Shown here: one piece after another, positions 18,018-27,126 of the stretch
Position numbering within the stretch: position 1 is the stretch's first letter
Layout: each line of letters starts with the position of its first letter
Source: Cyclobacteriaceae bacterium
GTDB taxonomy: Bacteria; Bacteroidota; Bacteroidia; Cytophagales; Cyclobacteriaceae
NCBI GenBank assembly: GCA_016786495.1
Contig: JAEUUJ010000051.1
Location: forward strand, 124,001-188,000
DNA: 64,000 bases
Direction: 5' to 3'
Notes under the pieces: model-generated
The model's input: only the letters and a program-made list of their open reading frames with translations
The model's database searches: none
What the model was told of the DNA's origin: nothing
Program-made: the position numbers and the translations under genes

Positions 18018-18046
18018 AATGAGCGCCTCTTCCAGAAGCGCTCATT
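18018..18046 (-). terminator. Hairpin terminator after the DUF3857 genes
   Basis: A 9-bp inverted repeat, AATGAGCGC (18018-18026) with GCGCTCATT (18038-18046), plus an inner TCT/AGA pairing, lies just past the stop at 18068. On the minus strand the stem is followed by a T-rich run (TTTCATTTTG), so an intrinsic terminator is plausible. Confidence 0.6.
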
Positions 18047-18067
18047 GCGGTATTGGTAGAAATTTTA

Positions 18068-20002
18068 TCAGGTTTTATTCAGGAATACAAGTTTTGTATT
18101 GTCTGCGCGGCTCACGGATTTATAAAAATCTACGAACTCGGCATAGGTGCTTGCCGGGAACCGGCCTTTGTTAATTTTCAGTTTGCGGGTGTAAACAACG
18201 AGGCCCTGATCGAGGGTATAGTTCGATTCATATTCTCCAAAACGCGAAGATATTTTCACAGGCTGTGGCAGCACTTCAGGATAAATCTCATCGGGCACAT
18301 GATACCGAATGGTGTCGTTGTCGACAAATCCGAAGTTTTCAATGATATCTGTTTTCCGGCTTTCGAGTTTTTCCGGGATGTAGCTGTTCCGGTTCATCAG
18401 GTTAGGGGTAAGCATGAGCCGCTTGCCGCTTACCGAAGCTAGTTTTCTCAGTGACAGGTCTAGCATCACCGAAGCAGAGGGTATCTTCGCTTTGTGATTT
18501 TCGAACCGGAATGAGTTGATGTCAAAACTCGGGATATCGGTTGTGTTCATTACCCACTTTTTCTGGAGGTCGTACTGATTGTTGAGAATACCGTCCAGGT
18601 TGTCGTTCTCATACTGAAGTCCCGAATACACCGTTTTGATTTTAGCGGTTGCATCGCCTGTACTGCTTACAAAAACATCGGCTGAACGATTCTGGGTGTT
18701 GAGTTCTTCCGGGTATGAAATGGTTTTCACAACCTCCGCTCCTTTTTCAGTGATGATCAGTGCCTCGCGGTCGCCCGTGAACGTCCCGATATAGCCAAAG
18801 GGATTTGTTTGACTGGTACACTCCAGCCACAGTGTGTCGCTTCCGTTCGGCACTGCAGCCACGGCATGATTAAACTGCGAACTTGGAAATTCCTCTTTCA
18901 TCTCTGCGGCTCCCCTTCCTGCGCGGATCAATGCATAGTGAGCTTTTATGCCGGCAACTTCCAGCATTGATACCATGTAGTTGGAAAGTGCCTTACAATC
19001 GCCATAGCCGGTTTGGTCAACCACTGAAGCTTCGAACGGCTGGAAACCCCCGATGCCCAACTGAATACTTACATAGCGTGTTTTGCTTTGCATGTACTCA
19101 TAAATTGCCTTTACTTTTTCTTCCGTTGTTTTCTTTCCGGCAACCAGTTGAAGAACTTTTTGTTTTGTTTCGTCCGGAAGAACATTACGGCCTTTGTTGA
19201 GGGAACTAATCCAGGTTCCGAACTCGTCCCACGAATTCATGGTTCCGAGGTAGCCATCATACTCAAATGTTGTGGGGGCTGCTGAAATGCTGGACACCAG
19301 GTCGGCATGTGGCGGGCCTTTCGGTTCAAATTTGATTGCCGGAACATTTTCAAATTCCCATTTGGTTGATTCTTTACCGTCTTTGATCACTGAAACCACC
19401 GGCTTTTTATCTACGTTCTGCGGTTTGAACCGGGGTTTTAGGTCGGCCGGATAAATCAGTTCGTATGATGAGTGCTGCACCGCCATTCGTTCTTCCGGCA
19501 GCAAAACATATCCGGGAATCATGAAGAGGTATTTGTATTCGATCTCATATTCGAACTCCACCGTGTAAGGATATACACCCTGGGTGAGTACGGCAACTTT
19601 TAACCGGTTATCGCTGTACAAACTGAAGCCGTCAAAAGCACTTTGATCATAAATTTCGCTTGACTTTAGTTTTTTCAATACGTTGCCATTGGCATCGTAG
19701 GCCACAGCCTTCAGGCTGGCAATTTTGCTCAGCTTATCATAGCCTACCACTTTGGTTGCGTGTTCGCGGCCCTTGTCGTTGAAGATGGTAACCACTTCAT
19801 GTACATGTAACATGGCCTTGCTCTTCGACTGAATCGTAAACGTCATCTCATCCTGCCGGAAAACAACGTCTGCGTTTTTTTTCAATGCTTCCGGGATGTC
19901 GCTTACCGGGAACTTGGGGTCGCTGGCGTAGCTGACCAGATGGAGTGCAATGAGCATACTAAGGGGAAGTATCCTCATCAAAATTTGCTTCGTTCCTTTC
20001 AT
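18068..20002 (-). CDS. DUF3857 transglutaminase-like exported protein, catalytic residues intact
   Basis: 644 aa from ATG 20002, where a signal peptide (ILPLSMLIALHLVSYAS) begins; the open frame extends upstream without sense. The N-terminal half is a DUF3857 beta domain, followed by a transglutaminase core. The Cys motif GYGDCKALSNYMVSML has Cys at about residue 336, the His is in FNHAVAAVPNG, and the acid is Glu in LWLECTSQ. A DUF3858-like C-terminal beta domain ends the protein. Probably periplasmic or outer-membrane associated; the substrate is unknown. Its upstream neighbour is a same-length paralogue with a degraded active site. Confidence 0.88.
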   Translation of the reverse strand: MKGTKQILMRILPLSMLIALHLVSYASDPKFPVSDIPEALKKNADVVFRQDEMTFTIQSKSKAMLHVHEVVTIFNDKGREHATKVVGYDKLSKIASLKAVAYDANGNVLKKLKSSEIYDQSAFDGFSLYSDNRLKVAVLTQGVYPYTVEFEYEIEYKYLFMIPGYVLLPEERMAVQHSSYELIYPADLKPRFKPQNVDKKPVVSVIKDGKESTKWEFENVPAIKFEPKGPPHADLVSSISAAPTTFEYDGYLGTMNSWDEFGTWISSLNKGRNVLPDETKQKVLQLVAGKKTTEEKVKAIYEYMQSKTRYVSIQLGIGGFQPFEASVVDQTGYGDCKALSNYMVSMLEVAGIKAHYALIRAGRGAAEMKEEFPSSQFNHAVAAVPNGSDTLWLECTSQTNPFGYIGTFTGDREALIITEKGAEVVKTISYPEELNTQNRSADVFVSSTGDATAKIKTVYSGLQYENDNLDGILNNQYDLQKKWVMNTTDIPSFDINSFRFENHKAKIPSASVMLDLSLRKLASVSGKRLMLTPNLMNRNSYIPEKLESRKTDIIENFGFVDNDTIRYHVPDEIYPEVLPQPVKISSRFGEYESNYTLDQGLVVYTRKLKINKGRFPASTYAEFVDFYKSVSRADNTKLVFLNKT

Positions 20003-20076
20003 ACTTCGTTTCGCCTCTGATACAAAGACTAATATACAAAAACGGATGCAACCGATTTTCGTTTTCGCAGTTACCG

Positions 20077-22011
20077 CTATTTCTTCTTCAACACGATTTG
20101 TTCGCTCTGTTTGGCAATAACCTGGGTGTAGAACTCTCGAAGGATAGGATATTCGGCCTGAACGAACAACGCTTTGTTTACAATCAACATACCCGTGCAA
20201 CTGATCGTATTTCCGAGCACGTTAATGCTGCAAACGTATTTCCCCATTCCATTGGGCAATGCAAAAATTTTGTTTTGCGGAACTTCCTCCACTGAATATC
20301 CCTCGGGGATGGCAATTTTTGTAAGGATGGATCGCTCGAAGGGACTTCCAAAATCTACCGGATAGAGACGGTTGTCAATTTTGAACGGATTGTCGGTCAT
20401 GTTGAAGCCCAACCAGGGACTCACATAGATTAAATCGCCCGCTACAGATGCGTAGTCTGCGATCGTCACTTCATGAATCTCCTTAACGGCCGAGTTGATT
20501 TGATCCATTGTTTGAAAATCGCTTTTACCGATCTCCCATGACTTATCTCCGATTATTGACTTGGTGTATGCTTCGGGCCCCTCGGCATATTTTTTCCTGC
20601 TTTTGTGCGCATCATATCCATCACGTGTAAACGTAACTTTGCCGGTGAGTTCGCCTGTCGTGGATAGCTTCAGATCACTGTTCACGACTGTTTTTGATTT
20701 TGTCATCGCCTCAAGATTGATCCATTCGAACGTATGTTCTGTGGAAAGAATCAGAATGCCCTGGCCGTTCAGGCATCGCTCGGGGAGCACGTTCATCGGT
20801 ATAAATGGCTCGGTTGCATCCAGAAAAATGCGTTTGCCGTTGAGAAACACAGAACAAACTACGTAGTTGATCTGACTTTCCATCGGCACCTGAGTTCGGA
20901 TGAAGCCGTGATCACGCGTACTTAAAATAATTGGATCAACTACAAATCCTGCTTTGTCAAGCATGGATGCGAGGGCGATGTTGATGTCGCCAGACGAGCC
21001 GATTTTTTTCTCAAAGACTTCCTTAAGCTGGTAAGCTTCTGTATCGCAGATTTCGTTCCACTTCAGGGAGTTTTTAACGTAGTCAAAAATGATCTGCAGT
21101 TTCTTTTCAGGCTCCGTAACACCCGCTGTCAGTTCTTCTACTTTCTTTTTAAGGAAATTGTTTCCGGTGATAGCCTTCCCAAAAGCCTCGCTTCCCATAA
21201 ATGTGCCGACCAACCGTTTCCAGGTGCCCATTATTTCCTTTGAAGGCTCGCCAGGGAAATTAATGTAAGCGAGTGCGAAATTGATTTTAGAGACATAGTC
21301 ACTTTCGGAAGTCATGTACGGCTCGGGTTTGAAGGCAGGTACGTTTTCAATAACCCAACGATGACGTTTGTCTTCATAATTACCCTGTGGTACATTCTTC
21401 GTGTCGTATTGCGGGGCCAGATAACCCTGCATGAACCGCTCCATGATAAAGAAACTTGGAATGAATGCGCGGTACTCGGTTAACCGGGTTGGAATTTTAT
21501 GTTGGAACTGCCAGTTGGGGAAATTGGCCAGAAAGTCAGAGTTGTGTTTGTAACTGTATTCGATTACCGACCCGACTTTAACATTGGGTAGCGAAAACTT
21601 TTTGATATTGTAATTTTTATTGAATTTTTCCAGGAACACAGCATCCTTGTCCATTTCCGTCTTTACAATCTTTCCGTTTTCAAGATTGTAGGTGACTGCT
21701 TTCAGGTTGGTTATGTTCTCATCGTCTGAGCCGGACCGGTACAGCATCACTTCAACATCGGCCCAGGAAGTTCCTTCCGGTTTTAGAATTTTTATGCGGG
21801 TGTGACGCTCGAAGATCATTTTGCCCTGGTAAGGCGAAATTCTGGCTTCACCAAAATCGGCCAGGATTACTGCTACTGCGGCAGTGTCAGCCTCGTAGGT
21901 TGTCATTTGGAGATCCTCCATCGGTATCTCGCCAAACTTTATTGGGTCTTTCTGCGCGTGAGAACTGTGAAATACTGCTACAAGCAGCAGGAAGGGCAAC
22001 AGGAATTTCAT
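20077..22011 (-). CDS. DUF3857 transglutaminase-like exported protein, active site degenerate
   Basis: 644 aa from ATG 22011 with signal peptide FLLPFLLLVAVFHSSHAQ, exactly the length of the downstream paralogue. Aligning the two by the shared SML-xx-AG segment puts Ser340 (GSSGDIN) where the paralogue has its catalytic Cys, and Tyr (INYVVCSVFLNG) where it has the catalytic His. The Asp of FLDATEP is kept. It is therefore probably a non-enzymatic transglutaminase fold. Such degenerate partners occur in other Bacteroidota. The paralogue follows after 74 bp, likely in the same transcript. Confidence 0.88.
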   Translation of the reverse strand: MKFLLPFLLLVAVFHSSHAQKDPIKFGEIPMEDLQMTTYEADTAAVAVILADFGEARISPYQGKMIFERHTRIKILKPEGTSWADVEVMLYRSGSDDENITNLKAVTYNLENGKIVKTEMDKDAVFLEKFNKNYNIKKFSLPNVKVGSVIEYSYKHNSDFLANFPNWQFQHKIPTRLTEYRAFIPSFFIMERFMQGYLAPQYDTKNVPQGNYEDKRHRWVIENVPAFKPEPYMTSESDYVSKINFALAYINFPGEPSKEIMGTWKRLVGTFMGSEAFGKAITGNNFLKKKVEELTAGVTEPEKKLQIIFDYVKNSLKWNEICDTEAYQLKEVFEKKIGSSGDINIALASMLDKAGFVVDPIILSTRDHGFIRTQVPMESQINYVVCSVFLNGKRIFLDATEPFIPMNVLPERCLNGQGILILSTEHTFEWINLEAMTKSKTVVNSDLKLSTTGELTGKVTFTRDGYDAHKSRKKYAEGPEAYTKSIIGDKSWEIGKSDFQTMDQINSAVKEIHEVTIADYASVAGDLIYVSPWLGFNMTDNPFKIDNRLYPVDFGSPFERSILTKIAIPEGYSVEEVPQNKIFALPNGMGKYVCSINVLGNTISCTGMLIVNKALFVQAEYPILREFYTQVIAKQSEQIVLKKK

Positions 22012-22039
22012 GGTTGTTGACGGGGGTTCAGAGTAACTA

Positions 22040-22068
22040 CAAAATAGCGAATTAATCTTTAGACACAA
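22040..22068 (-). promoter_or_regulatory. Candidate promoter for the DUF3857 pair
   Basis: On the minus strand TTG (22068-22066), 19 bases, then TATTTTG (22046-22040). The -7 element is one T short of TAnnTTTG. It lies 29 bases upstream of the ATG at 22011 in the divergent gap with radA. Confidence 0.35.
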
Positions 22069-22110
22069 GTAGTCATTCCTTACGCGTATTTTTAGGTAAA
22101 ACAATCCGTT

Positions 22111-23484
22111 TTGGCAAAAGCAAAAACCACATTTTTCTGTCAGCAGTGCGGACACGAGTCTCCGAAGTGGCTCGGCAAGTGCCCGTCATGCGGAACCTGG
22201 AATTCTTTCGTTGAAGAATTGATCCAAAAAGAAGAACCTGCAAAAACCGAGTGGCGGCAGGAGACGAAATCCGAACGCAACCATGCTAAGCCAATCCGGG
22301 ATGTTGAAGCGGTTAATGAAATAAGAATCTCAACCCATGATCAGGAACTCAACCGTGTACTGGGCGGTGGTGTTGTTCCGGGATCCCTTGTTTTGATTGG
22401 TGGCGAACCGGGCATCGGCAAATCTACGCTCATGTTGCAACTGGCGCTTACACTGAGGGGTGCAAAAGTGTTATATGTATCAGGTGAGGAAAGTGATCAA
22501 CAAATCAAGATGCGGGCAGAACGACTTTCTTCTGCGGGAAACGACTCGTGTTTTATCCTCACGGAAACCAATACGCGCAACATCTTTCTATCAATCGAAT
22601 CGCTTAAGCCCGATCTCGTCATTGTCGACTCGATTCAAACATTGAACTCGTCCTTACTCGATTCGGTTGCCGGAAGTATTGCGCAAGTGCGGCAATGTGC
22701 AGGCGAGCTTATGAAGTTCGCGAAAGAAACCAGTACCCCGGTTTTTTTGGTGGGACACATAACAAAAGACGGCATGCTGGCCGGGCCAAAAGTACTCGAG
22801 CACATGGTTGATACTGTACTGCAGTTTGAAGGCGACCGGCACCTGGCGTATCGCATTTTACGAACAACCAAGAATCGCTTCGGATCAACATCAGAAATTG
22901 GGATCTACGAGATGCTTGGCTCCGGATTGCGCGAAGTTTCAAATCCATCGGAAATTTTAATCTCGCAAAAAGACGGACAGGTAAGCGGAGCCACCATCGG
23001 CGCGACACTTGAGGGCAACCGGCCGTTGCTAATTGAAATTCAATCGCTCGTGAGTCCGGCCTCGTATGGCACACCGCAACGAACGTCAACCGGTTTTGAT
23101 CCTAAACGCCTGAACATGTTGCTCGCGGTGTTGGAAAAGCGATGTGGATTTCGGTTGGGTGTGCAGGATGTTTTTGTCAACATGGCAGGGGGAATTAAAG
23201 TGGAAGATCCCGCGGTTGACCTGGCCGTGTGTGTTTCGATTGTATCATCTTTTGAAGAACTCCCTGTGTCAGATAAAATTTGTTTTGCCGCAGAAATCGG
23301 TTTGGGTGGAGAGTTGCGGGCGGTAAACCGGGTCGATCAACGCATTTCAGAAGCGGAAAAACTTGGCTTCACAGAAATTTATGTTTCCCGATACAGCCAG
23401 CGGTCGCTTGACCTCACCAAAACAAAAATTAACGTGAAGACTTTCGGAAAGCTTACTGAGGTGTTTCAGGATTTGTTTGGTTAG
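22111..23484 (+). CDS. radA: DNA repair protein RadA
   Basis: RecA-like branch-migration ATPase acting in homologous recombination. 457 aa from a TTG start at 22111. It has a C4 zinc finger (C10, C13, C24, C27), Walker A GGEPGIGKST near residue 95, the RadA signature KNRFG near 253, and a Lon-protease-like C-terminal domain (NMAGGIKVEDPAVDLAV, FAAEIGLGGELR). All parts are complete. The TAG stop overlaps the convergent lipoprotein stop by four bases. Confidence 0.97.
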   Translation: MAKAKTTFFCQQCGHESPKWLGKCPSCGTWNSFVEELIQKEEPAKTEWRQETKSERNHAKPIRDVEAVNEIRISTHDQELNRVLGGGVVPGSLVLIGGEPGIGKSTLMLQLALTLRGAKVLYVSGEESDQQIKMRAERLSSAGNDSCFILTETNTRNIFLSIESLKPDLVIVDSIQTLNSSLLDSVAGSIAQVRQCAGELMKFAKETSTPVFLVGHITKDGMLAGPKVLEHMVDTVLQFEGDRHLAYRILRTTKNRFGSTSEIGIYEMLGSGLREVSNPSEILISQKDGQVSGATIGATLEGNRPLLIEIQSLVSPASYGTPQRTSTGFDPKRLNMLLAVLEKRCGFRLGVQDVFVNMAGGIKVEDPAVDLAVCVSIVSSFEELPVSDKICFAAEIGLGGELRAVNRVDQRISEAEKLGFTEIYVSRYSQRSLDLTKTKINVKTFGKLTEVFQDLFG

Positions 23485-24119
23485 CGACAACAGGCAACTT
23501 TCGCTGATGCCTGAAACGACTCTCCGTCTTGCCACGGGTAAAATGTTGCATCGAATTGTACGGTTACCACACCGGCCTCATTGGTAACAATCACTTTGTC
23601 CGTAACTCCGAGGAAACGGGAGTTAACGTCACCTTGGCTGTCAATGGTGTAAATAGCGATTGTAATGTTCGGTACACAACCCCATGGACAGTTATAGACA
23701 ACGTAATAGGTTCCGCTGGGAGGCGGCTCAGAGTTCTGGATTTGCGAGAAATAACTGAACTGCACGGAGACGAATGCCAAATTTTCGCCCCCGAAACGGT
23801 CGATCGAGTTTGCGATGAAAAAAGAAGATGGCCCAACCGGGTTCGAAGGAAAAAAACAACCGGAAGTTTTTAAATCGAAGTACTCACCATCAATGTATAT
23901 CTCGTTCGGTGGCGTACACAAGTCATTGTCAGAAAAATGCAGGCCGCCAGAAGTTTGGGTAAAACGTGAATCATTGATCTTCAAAAACTCATTAAAGGCC
24001 GCCAGCGAGCTTTTAAAACTCATGCCATCGTCTGTGGCAATAGAGCCTCCGTCATCGCTGCATGAAAATGCTGACGCAACGAGAAAAATTACCCATACAA
24101 TGCGGCTGAACTGTTTCAT
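23481..24119 (-). CDS. Putative lipoprotein, unknown function
   Basis: 212 aa from ATG 24119. The signal sequence ends in a lipobox (VASAFSCSDDGG), so Cys20 is the likely lipidation site and the following DDGG fits a sorted lipoprotein. The mature part is beta-rich with no domain I recognise: two CP pairs (LCTPPNEIY and NCPWGCVPN) and a YYVVYNCPWGC strand. Probably co-transcribed with the small beta-barrel gene that ends one base upstream of its start. Surface exposure is possible but unproven. Confidence 0.65.
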   Translation of the reverse strand: MKQFSRIVWVIFLVASAFSCSDDGGSIATDDGMSFKSSLAAFNEFLKINDSRFTQTSGGLHFSDNDLCTPPNEIYIDGEYFDLKTSGCFFPSNPVGPSSFFIANSIDRFGGENLAFVSVQFSYFSQIQNSEPPPSGTYYVVYNCPWGCVPNITIAIYTIDSQGDVNSRFLGVTDKVIVTNEAGVVTVQFDATFYPWQDGESFQASAKVACCR

Positions 24120-24120
24120 A

Positions 24121-24771
24121 TTAGAAAACAAATCCCAGGCGGATTGAGCTGTTGAAATTCGGCCCAAGTTGTAAATCAGAGCCACCTTTTATCTTATCAT
24201 CGCCATCGCTATTGCTAATCTCGATGTCGCTAAAATTCGTGCTTTGAAATCCGAACCCAAATTCGGTTCCTACATACACTCGCTTGGTAACATAGAAATC
24301 CGCACCAACAATTGCATTTAGTCCGACGCGGGTAAACGCGCGTTCAGTTCCGCTTTCTGACCACGCTCCGGTGATTTTGCGTACAAAGGCATCTACGTCT
24401 GTGTCTTCAAATGAAGAGGTCTTTATTGCTAAATCAGCCTCCACACCAAAATACGGGGAGAGCCTTTCGGTGCCTGCCAGGTGCCATTCATACCCGGGGC
24501 GAATATTGAATTCAAAGGTTTTGCGCGTAACGTCTTGTGCCGGAGTCTGTTTTTGCAAACCAGCTGAAAAGCCGATGCGGATAGCCGATGTTTCAGACGT
24601 AAAGTACCGGAACCGGAGATAGTTAATATTAATCGGTGATGATGAGAACGGATTCAGGTTCACTTCCGCAGTGAAATTCTTTGCTTCTGGTTTCTTGCGG
24701 TCGGTCTCCTGACCGAATGCCATCAGGCACGTAAGCATGAGCAAAGAAGTTAAGACAAGTTTACTTTTCAT
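24121..24771 (-). CDS. Outer membrane beta-barrel protein
   Basis: 216 aa, signal peptide SLLMLTCLMAFGQ. The body has amphipathic strands with a C-terminal Phe (RLGFVF) as expected for a BamA-inserted barrel: YLRFRYFTSETSAIRIGFSAG, YFGVEADLAI, VYVGTEFGFGFQS. This looks like the eight-stranded OmpA/OmpW-like type. The gene order T9SS cargo, barrel, lipoprotein with gaps of 12 bp and 1 bp suggests one transcript. Confidence 0.75.
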   Translation of the reverse strand: MKSKLVLTSLLMLTCLMAFGQETDRKKPEAKNFTAEVNLNPFSSSPININYLRFRYFTSETSAIRIGFSAGLQKQTPAQDVTRKTFEFNIRPGYEWHLAGTERLSPYFGVEADLAIKTSSFEDTDVDAFVRKITGAWSESGTERAFTRVGLNAIVGADFYVTKRVYVGTEFGFGFQSTNFSDIEISNSDGDDKIKGGSDLQLGPNFNSSIRLGFVF

Positions 24772-24783
24772 AAACAGTAAGGG

Positions 24784-26172
24784 TTATTGAGATTTTATGA
24801 TTTTAATTTTTTTGACGGACACATGATTCCTGCGAACATCGCAGATGTATACGCCTGCCGGCAGATTACGCGTATCCATCGTGGCGTGGCTTTCGAAACG
24901 CTGGCTTTTTAATAATGTTCCCTGAGCAGAATAGATGAGGACTGTTGACGATCCTCCGCCAGCAACATCAATATCAAGGAAATCGTGAGCCGGATTGGGG
25001 TAAACTTGAACCTTGGTAAGGTCATCTTCTGTAGCAGTAACGATCGGATTGGGGAGAGGCGGTAACTCATCGGCAGTATACACGAGGTAACTGAGGTCGG
25101 AAGAAACTTTACCTGATCCAGCTACATGACTACCACGAACGGTAACAACATAACCGTTGGAGCGAATGTCATCCAAACCCGGGCTGATAATCAAACTGCC
25201 TACCTTAATGTCTTGTCCACTGCTCGTGGAAACGGAATCATACGTGGTAAACGATAGCGCTTCTTCAGGGAATGCCGAGAATAATTCAAGTTTGGGCTGA
25301 TATTGATCGTCAATTTCGTAAAACACCTTAATTGTTTTTGATTCTCCGGCCGCGACAGCTATTCGTTGGTATTGATCTAGCAATTGATTGTCGTGCATAA
25401 CGAACTTTTCAAGCGGATCAGCGCCTAGTATTACCTGAAAGTCAACGCGCATATCCTGTTCACGATGCCATGTTTCCCCATCCTTGATCCATTGTATCGC
25501 CATTACTGCAAAGTTATATTCGCCCGGATGGTGAAAGTCTGATTCTTCGGTGTCCCAACTTAGTAACCCAGTCAGATAGTTTAATGTAATACCATCCGGC
25601 AAAATAAATCCAGATACTGGTACCCCACGATCTTGAAATGGAGTTACAATTTCGTAAGTAACTTGAACATCGTCCTTTGAAGTTACCCCAAGCGCAAGGT
25701 TAAAGCTGTTTTCCGAAAAGCCCGCGAAGATCGGTGGTGCAGTGAATAAAGGTGTTGAGCACAAATCGGTATTGACTAAAGTTTGGGTATAGAACAAGGT
25801 GAAAAATGAATCATTCATATTTATCACACCACCATTTCGGTTCGGCTCAACGTAGCTGATCAAATAATGACCAGGTCCTGAATAAGTATGGTTAATCGTA
25901 AATGTGGCTATGCCAACATTGTATCCCAAATCAGGCCGGGAAATAGTTTGCACTTCGGGAATAACCATAGAGGCTCCATCTCCGAAGTCTAATATTCCGT
26001 CCCCACCGAACTTCACATTAGATCCAGTATTAGTAAATACCGTAATCGTAATAGTATAAGCTCGTGAGCTGCAATTTTCCTTGTAGGCAGTAATATACCC
26101 ACATCGTAAGTGTGAGGCGAACGAAAAAAGTGTAACGCAACTAAACACGGTTAACAGCAAACCTCTATTCAT
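24784..26172 (-). CDS. Secreted protein with type IX (Por) C-terminal sorting domain
   Basis: 462 aa, signal peptide LLLTVFSCVTLFSFASHL. The N-terminal half has PKD-like beta segments (TVFTNTG, GILDFGDGASMVIPE, ISYVEPNRNGGVINM), as in gliding-related and cell-surface proteins of Bacteroidota. The last 75 residues are a type A T9SS sorting domain: VQVYPNPAHDFLDID, LIYSAQG, LPAGVYICDV, VKKIKIIK. It should be exported by Sec, then carried across the outer membrane by the T9SS and anchored or released. Its composition is visibly more A/T-rich than the neighbours'. The specific role is unknown. Confidence 0.85.
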   Translation of the reverse strand: MNRGLLLTVFSCVTLFSFASHLRCGYITAYKENCSSRAYTITITVFTNTGSNVKFGGDGILDFGDGASMVIPEVQTISRPDLGYNVGIATFTINHTYSGPGHYLISYVEPNRNGGVINMNDSFFTLFYTQTLVNTDLCSTPLFTAPPIFAGFSENSFNLALGVTSKDDVQVTYEIVTPFQDRGVPVSGFILPDGITLNYLTGLLSWDTEESDFHHPGEYNFAVMAIQWIKDGETWHREQDMRVDFQVILGADPLEKFVMHDNQLLDQYQRIAVAAGESKTIKVFYEIDDQYQPKLELFSAFPEEALSFTTYDSVSTSSGQDIKVGSLIISPGLDDIRSNGYVVTVRGSHVAGSGKVSSDLSYLVYTADELPPLPNPIVTATEDDLTKVQVYPNPAHDFLDIDVAGGGSSTVLIYSAQGTLLKSQRFESHATMDTRNLPAGVYICDVRRNHVSVKKIKIIKSQ

Positions 26173-26188
26173 AGCGTAAACATTTCCC

Positions 26189-27058
26189 CTAAAATAATCT
26201 TTTCCCCTGAAGCCCGCCGGTGTGCAGTGTCAAAATAGTACTGCCTTTGTGAAAGTAACCTTTTTGAATCAGGTCGTAAATACCGGCCATCAATTTGCCC
26301 GTGTATACATGCTCTAACGGAATATTGTTTCTCAACTCAAACTGCTGAATAAATTCCGCTAACACCGAATTTGTCTTTGCATAACCTCCGAAGGCATAAT
26401 CCGACACGATTTTCCAATTCGTTTCTCCACCAACCCACCGTGCCACGGCCTGAGTAAGGAATTCACCATCCTTAAGTGCAGAAAAGCCGATTATTTGTTT
26501 TGATGGTAAAGCGTTGATCAGCCCCGCCAGGGTTCCGCCTGTTCCCGCTGCGCAACACACATAATCAAAATCATCCCCAAGGGTTGCTGCAAAATCAGTC
26601 ACCCCTTTCACCGCTAATTCATTCGTTCCTCCTTCCGGGATCAGGAAAAAGTCTCCAAACTGCTGGTGAAGACGATCGATAAATTCATCGGCCGTTTTGT
26701 TCCGGTATTGTTCGCGCGATACGTACTGCAATGTCATCCCCCGCTGCCTGGCAAACGATAAGGTGTTGTTCAGCGGCAATGTCTCTTCACCACGAATTAC
26801 TCCTATGGAATTAAACCCAAGTTCAGCAGCGGCTGCAGCAGTGGCATAAATATGATTGGAATGGGCTCCGCCAAACGTGAGCAGCGTTCGCATGTTTTGT
26901 TTTTTCGCTTCTTCAAGATTGTATTTCAGTTTCCACCATTTATTTCCCGAAACGAATGGATGGTTCAAATCTTCGCGCTTCATCAACAAACGCACACCCG
27001 CCTTTTCCACGATCGGATCCGTAATTTCCACGATGGGTGTTGGTGTGTGTCGTAACAT
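26189..27058 (-). CDS. PLP-dependent ACC deaminase / D-cysteine desulfhydrase-like enzyme
   Basis: 289 aa from ATG 27058 (MLRHTPTPIVEI), which gives the usual family N-terminus; a longer frame upstream would overlap the radical SAM gene. Fold-type II PLP enzyme: Lys40 in SGNKWWKLKYNL is the Schiff-base lysine, GGAHSNH binds the substrate carboxylate, and AAGTGGTLAGLI is the phosphate loop. Members deaminate 1-aminocyclopropane-1-carboxylate or desulfhydrate D-cysteine; sequence alone does not separate these. Its 5' end faces the divergent radical SAM gene across 68 bp. Confidence 0.85.
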   Translation of the reverse strand: MLRHTPTPIVEITDPIVEKAGVRLLMKREDLNHPFVSGNKWWKLKYNLEEAKKQNMRTLLTFGGAHSNHIYATAAAAAELGFNSIGVIRGEETLPLNNTLSFARQRGMTLQYVSREQYRNKTADEFIDRLHQQFGDFFLIPEGGTNELAVKGVTDFAATLGDDFDYVCCAAGTGGTLAGLINALPSKQIIGFSALKDGEFLTQAVARWVGGETNWKIVSDYAFGGYAKTNSVLAEFIQQFELRNNIPLEHVYTGKLMAGIYDLIQKGYFHKGSTILTLHTGGLQGKRLF

Positions 27059-27126
27059 CTCTGACAGCTTCTGTCGCGCAGGTAAAAGTAATTCATTACC
27101 AACACATTCATCCAGTACCTTCGCAC

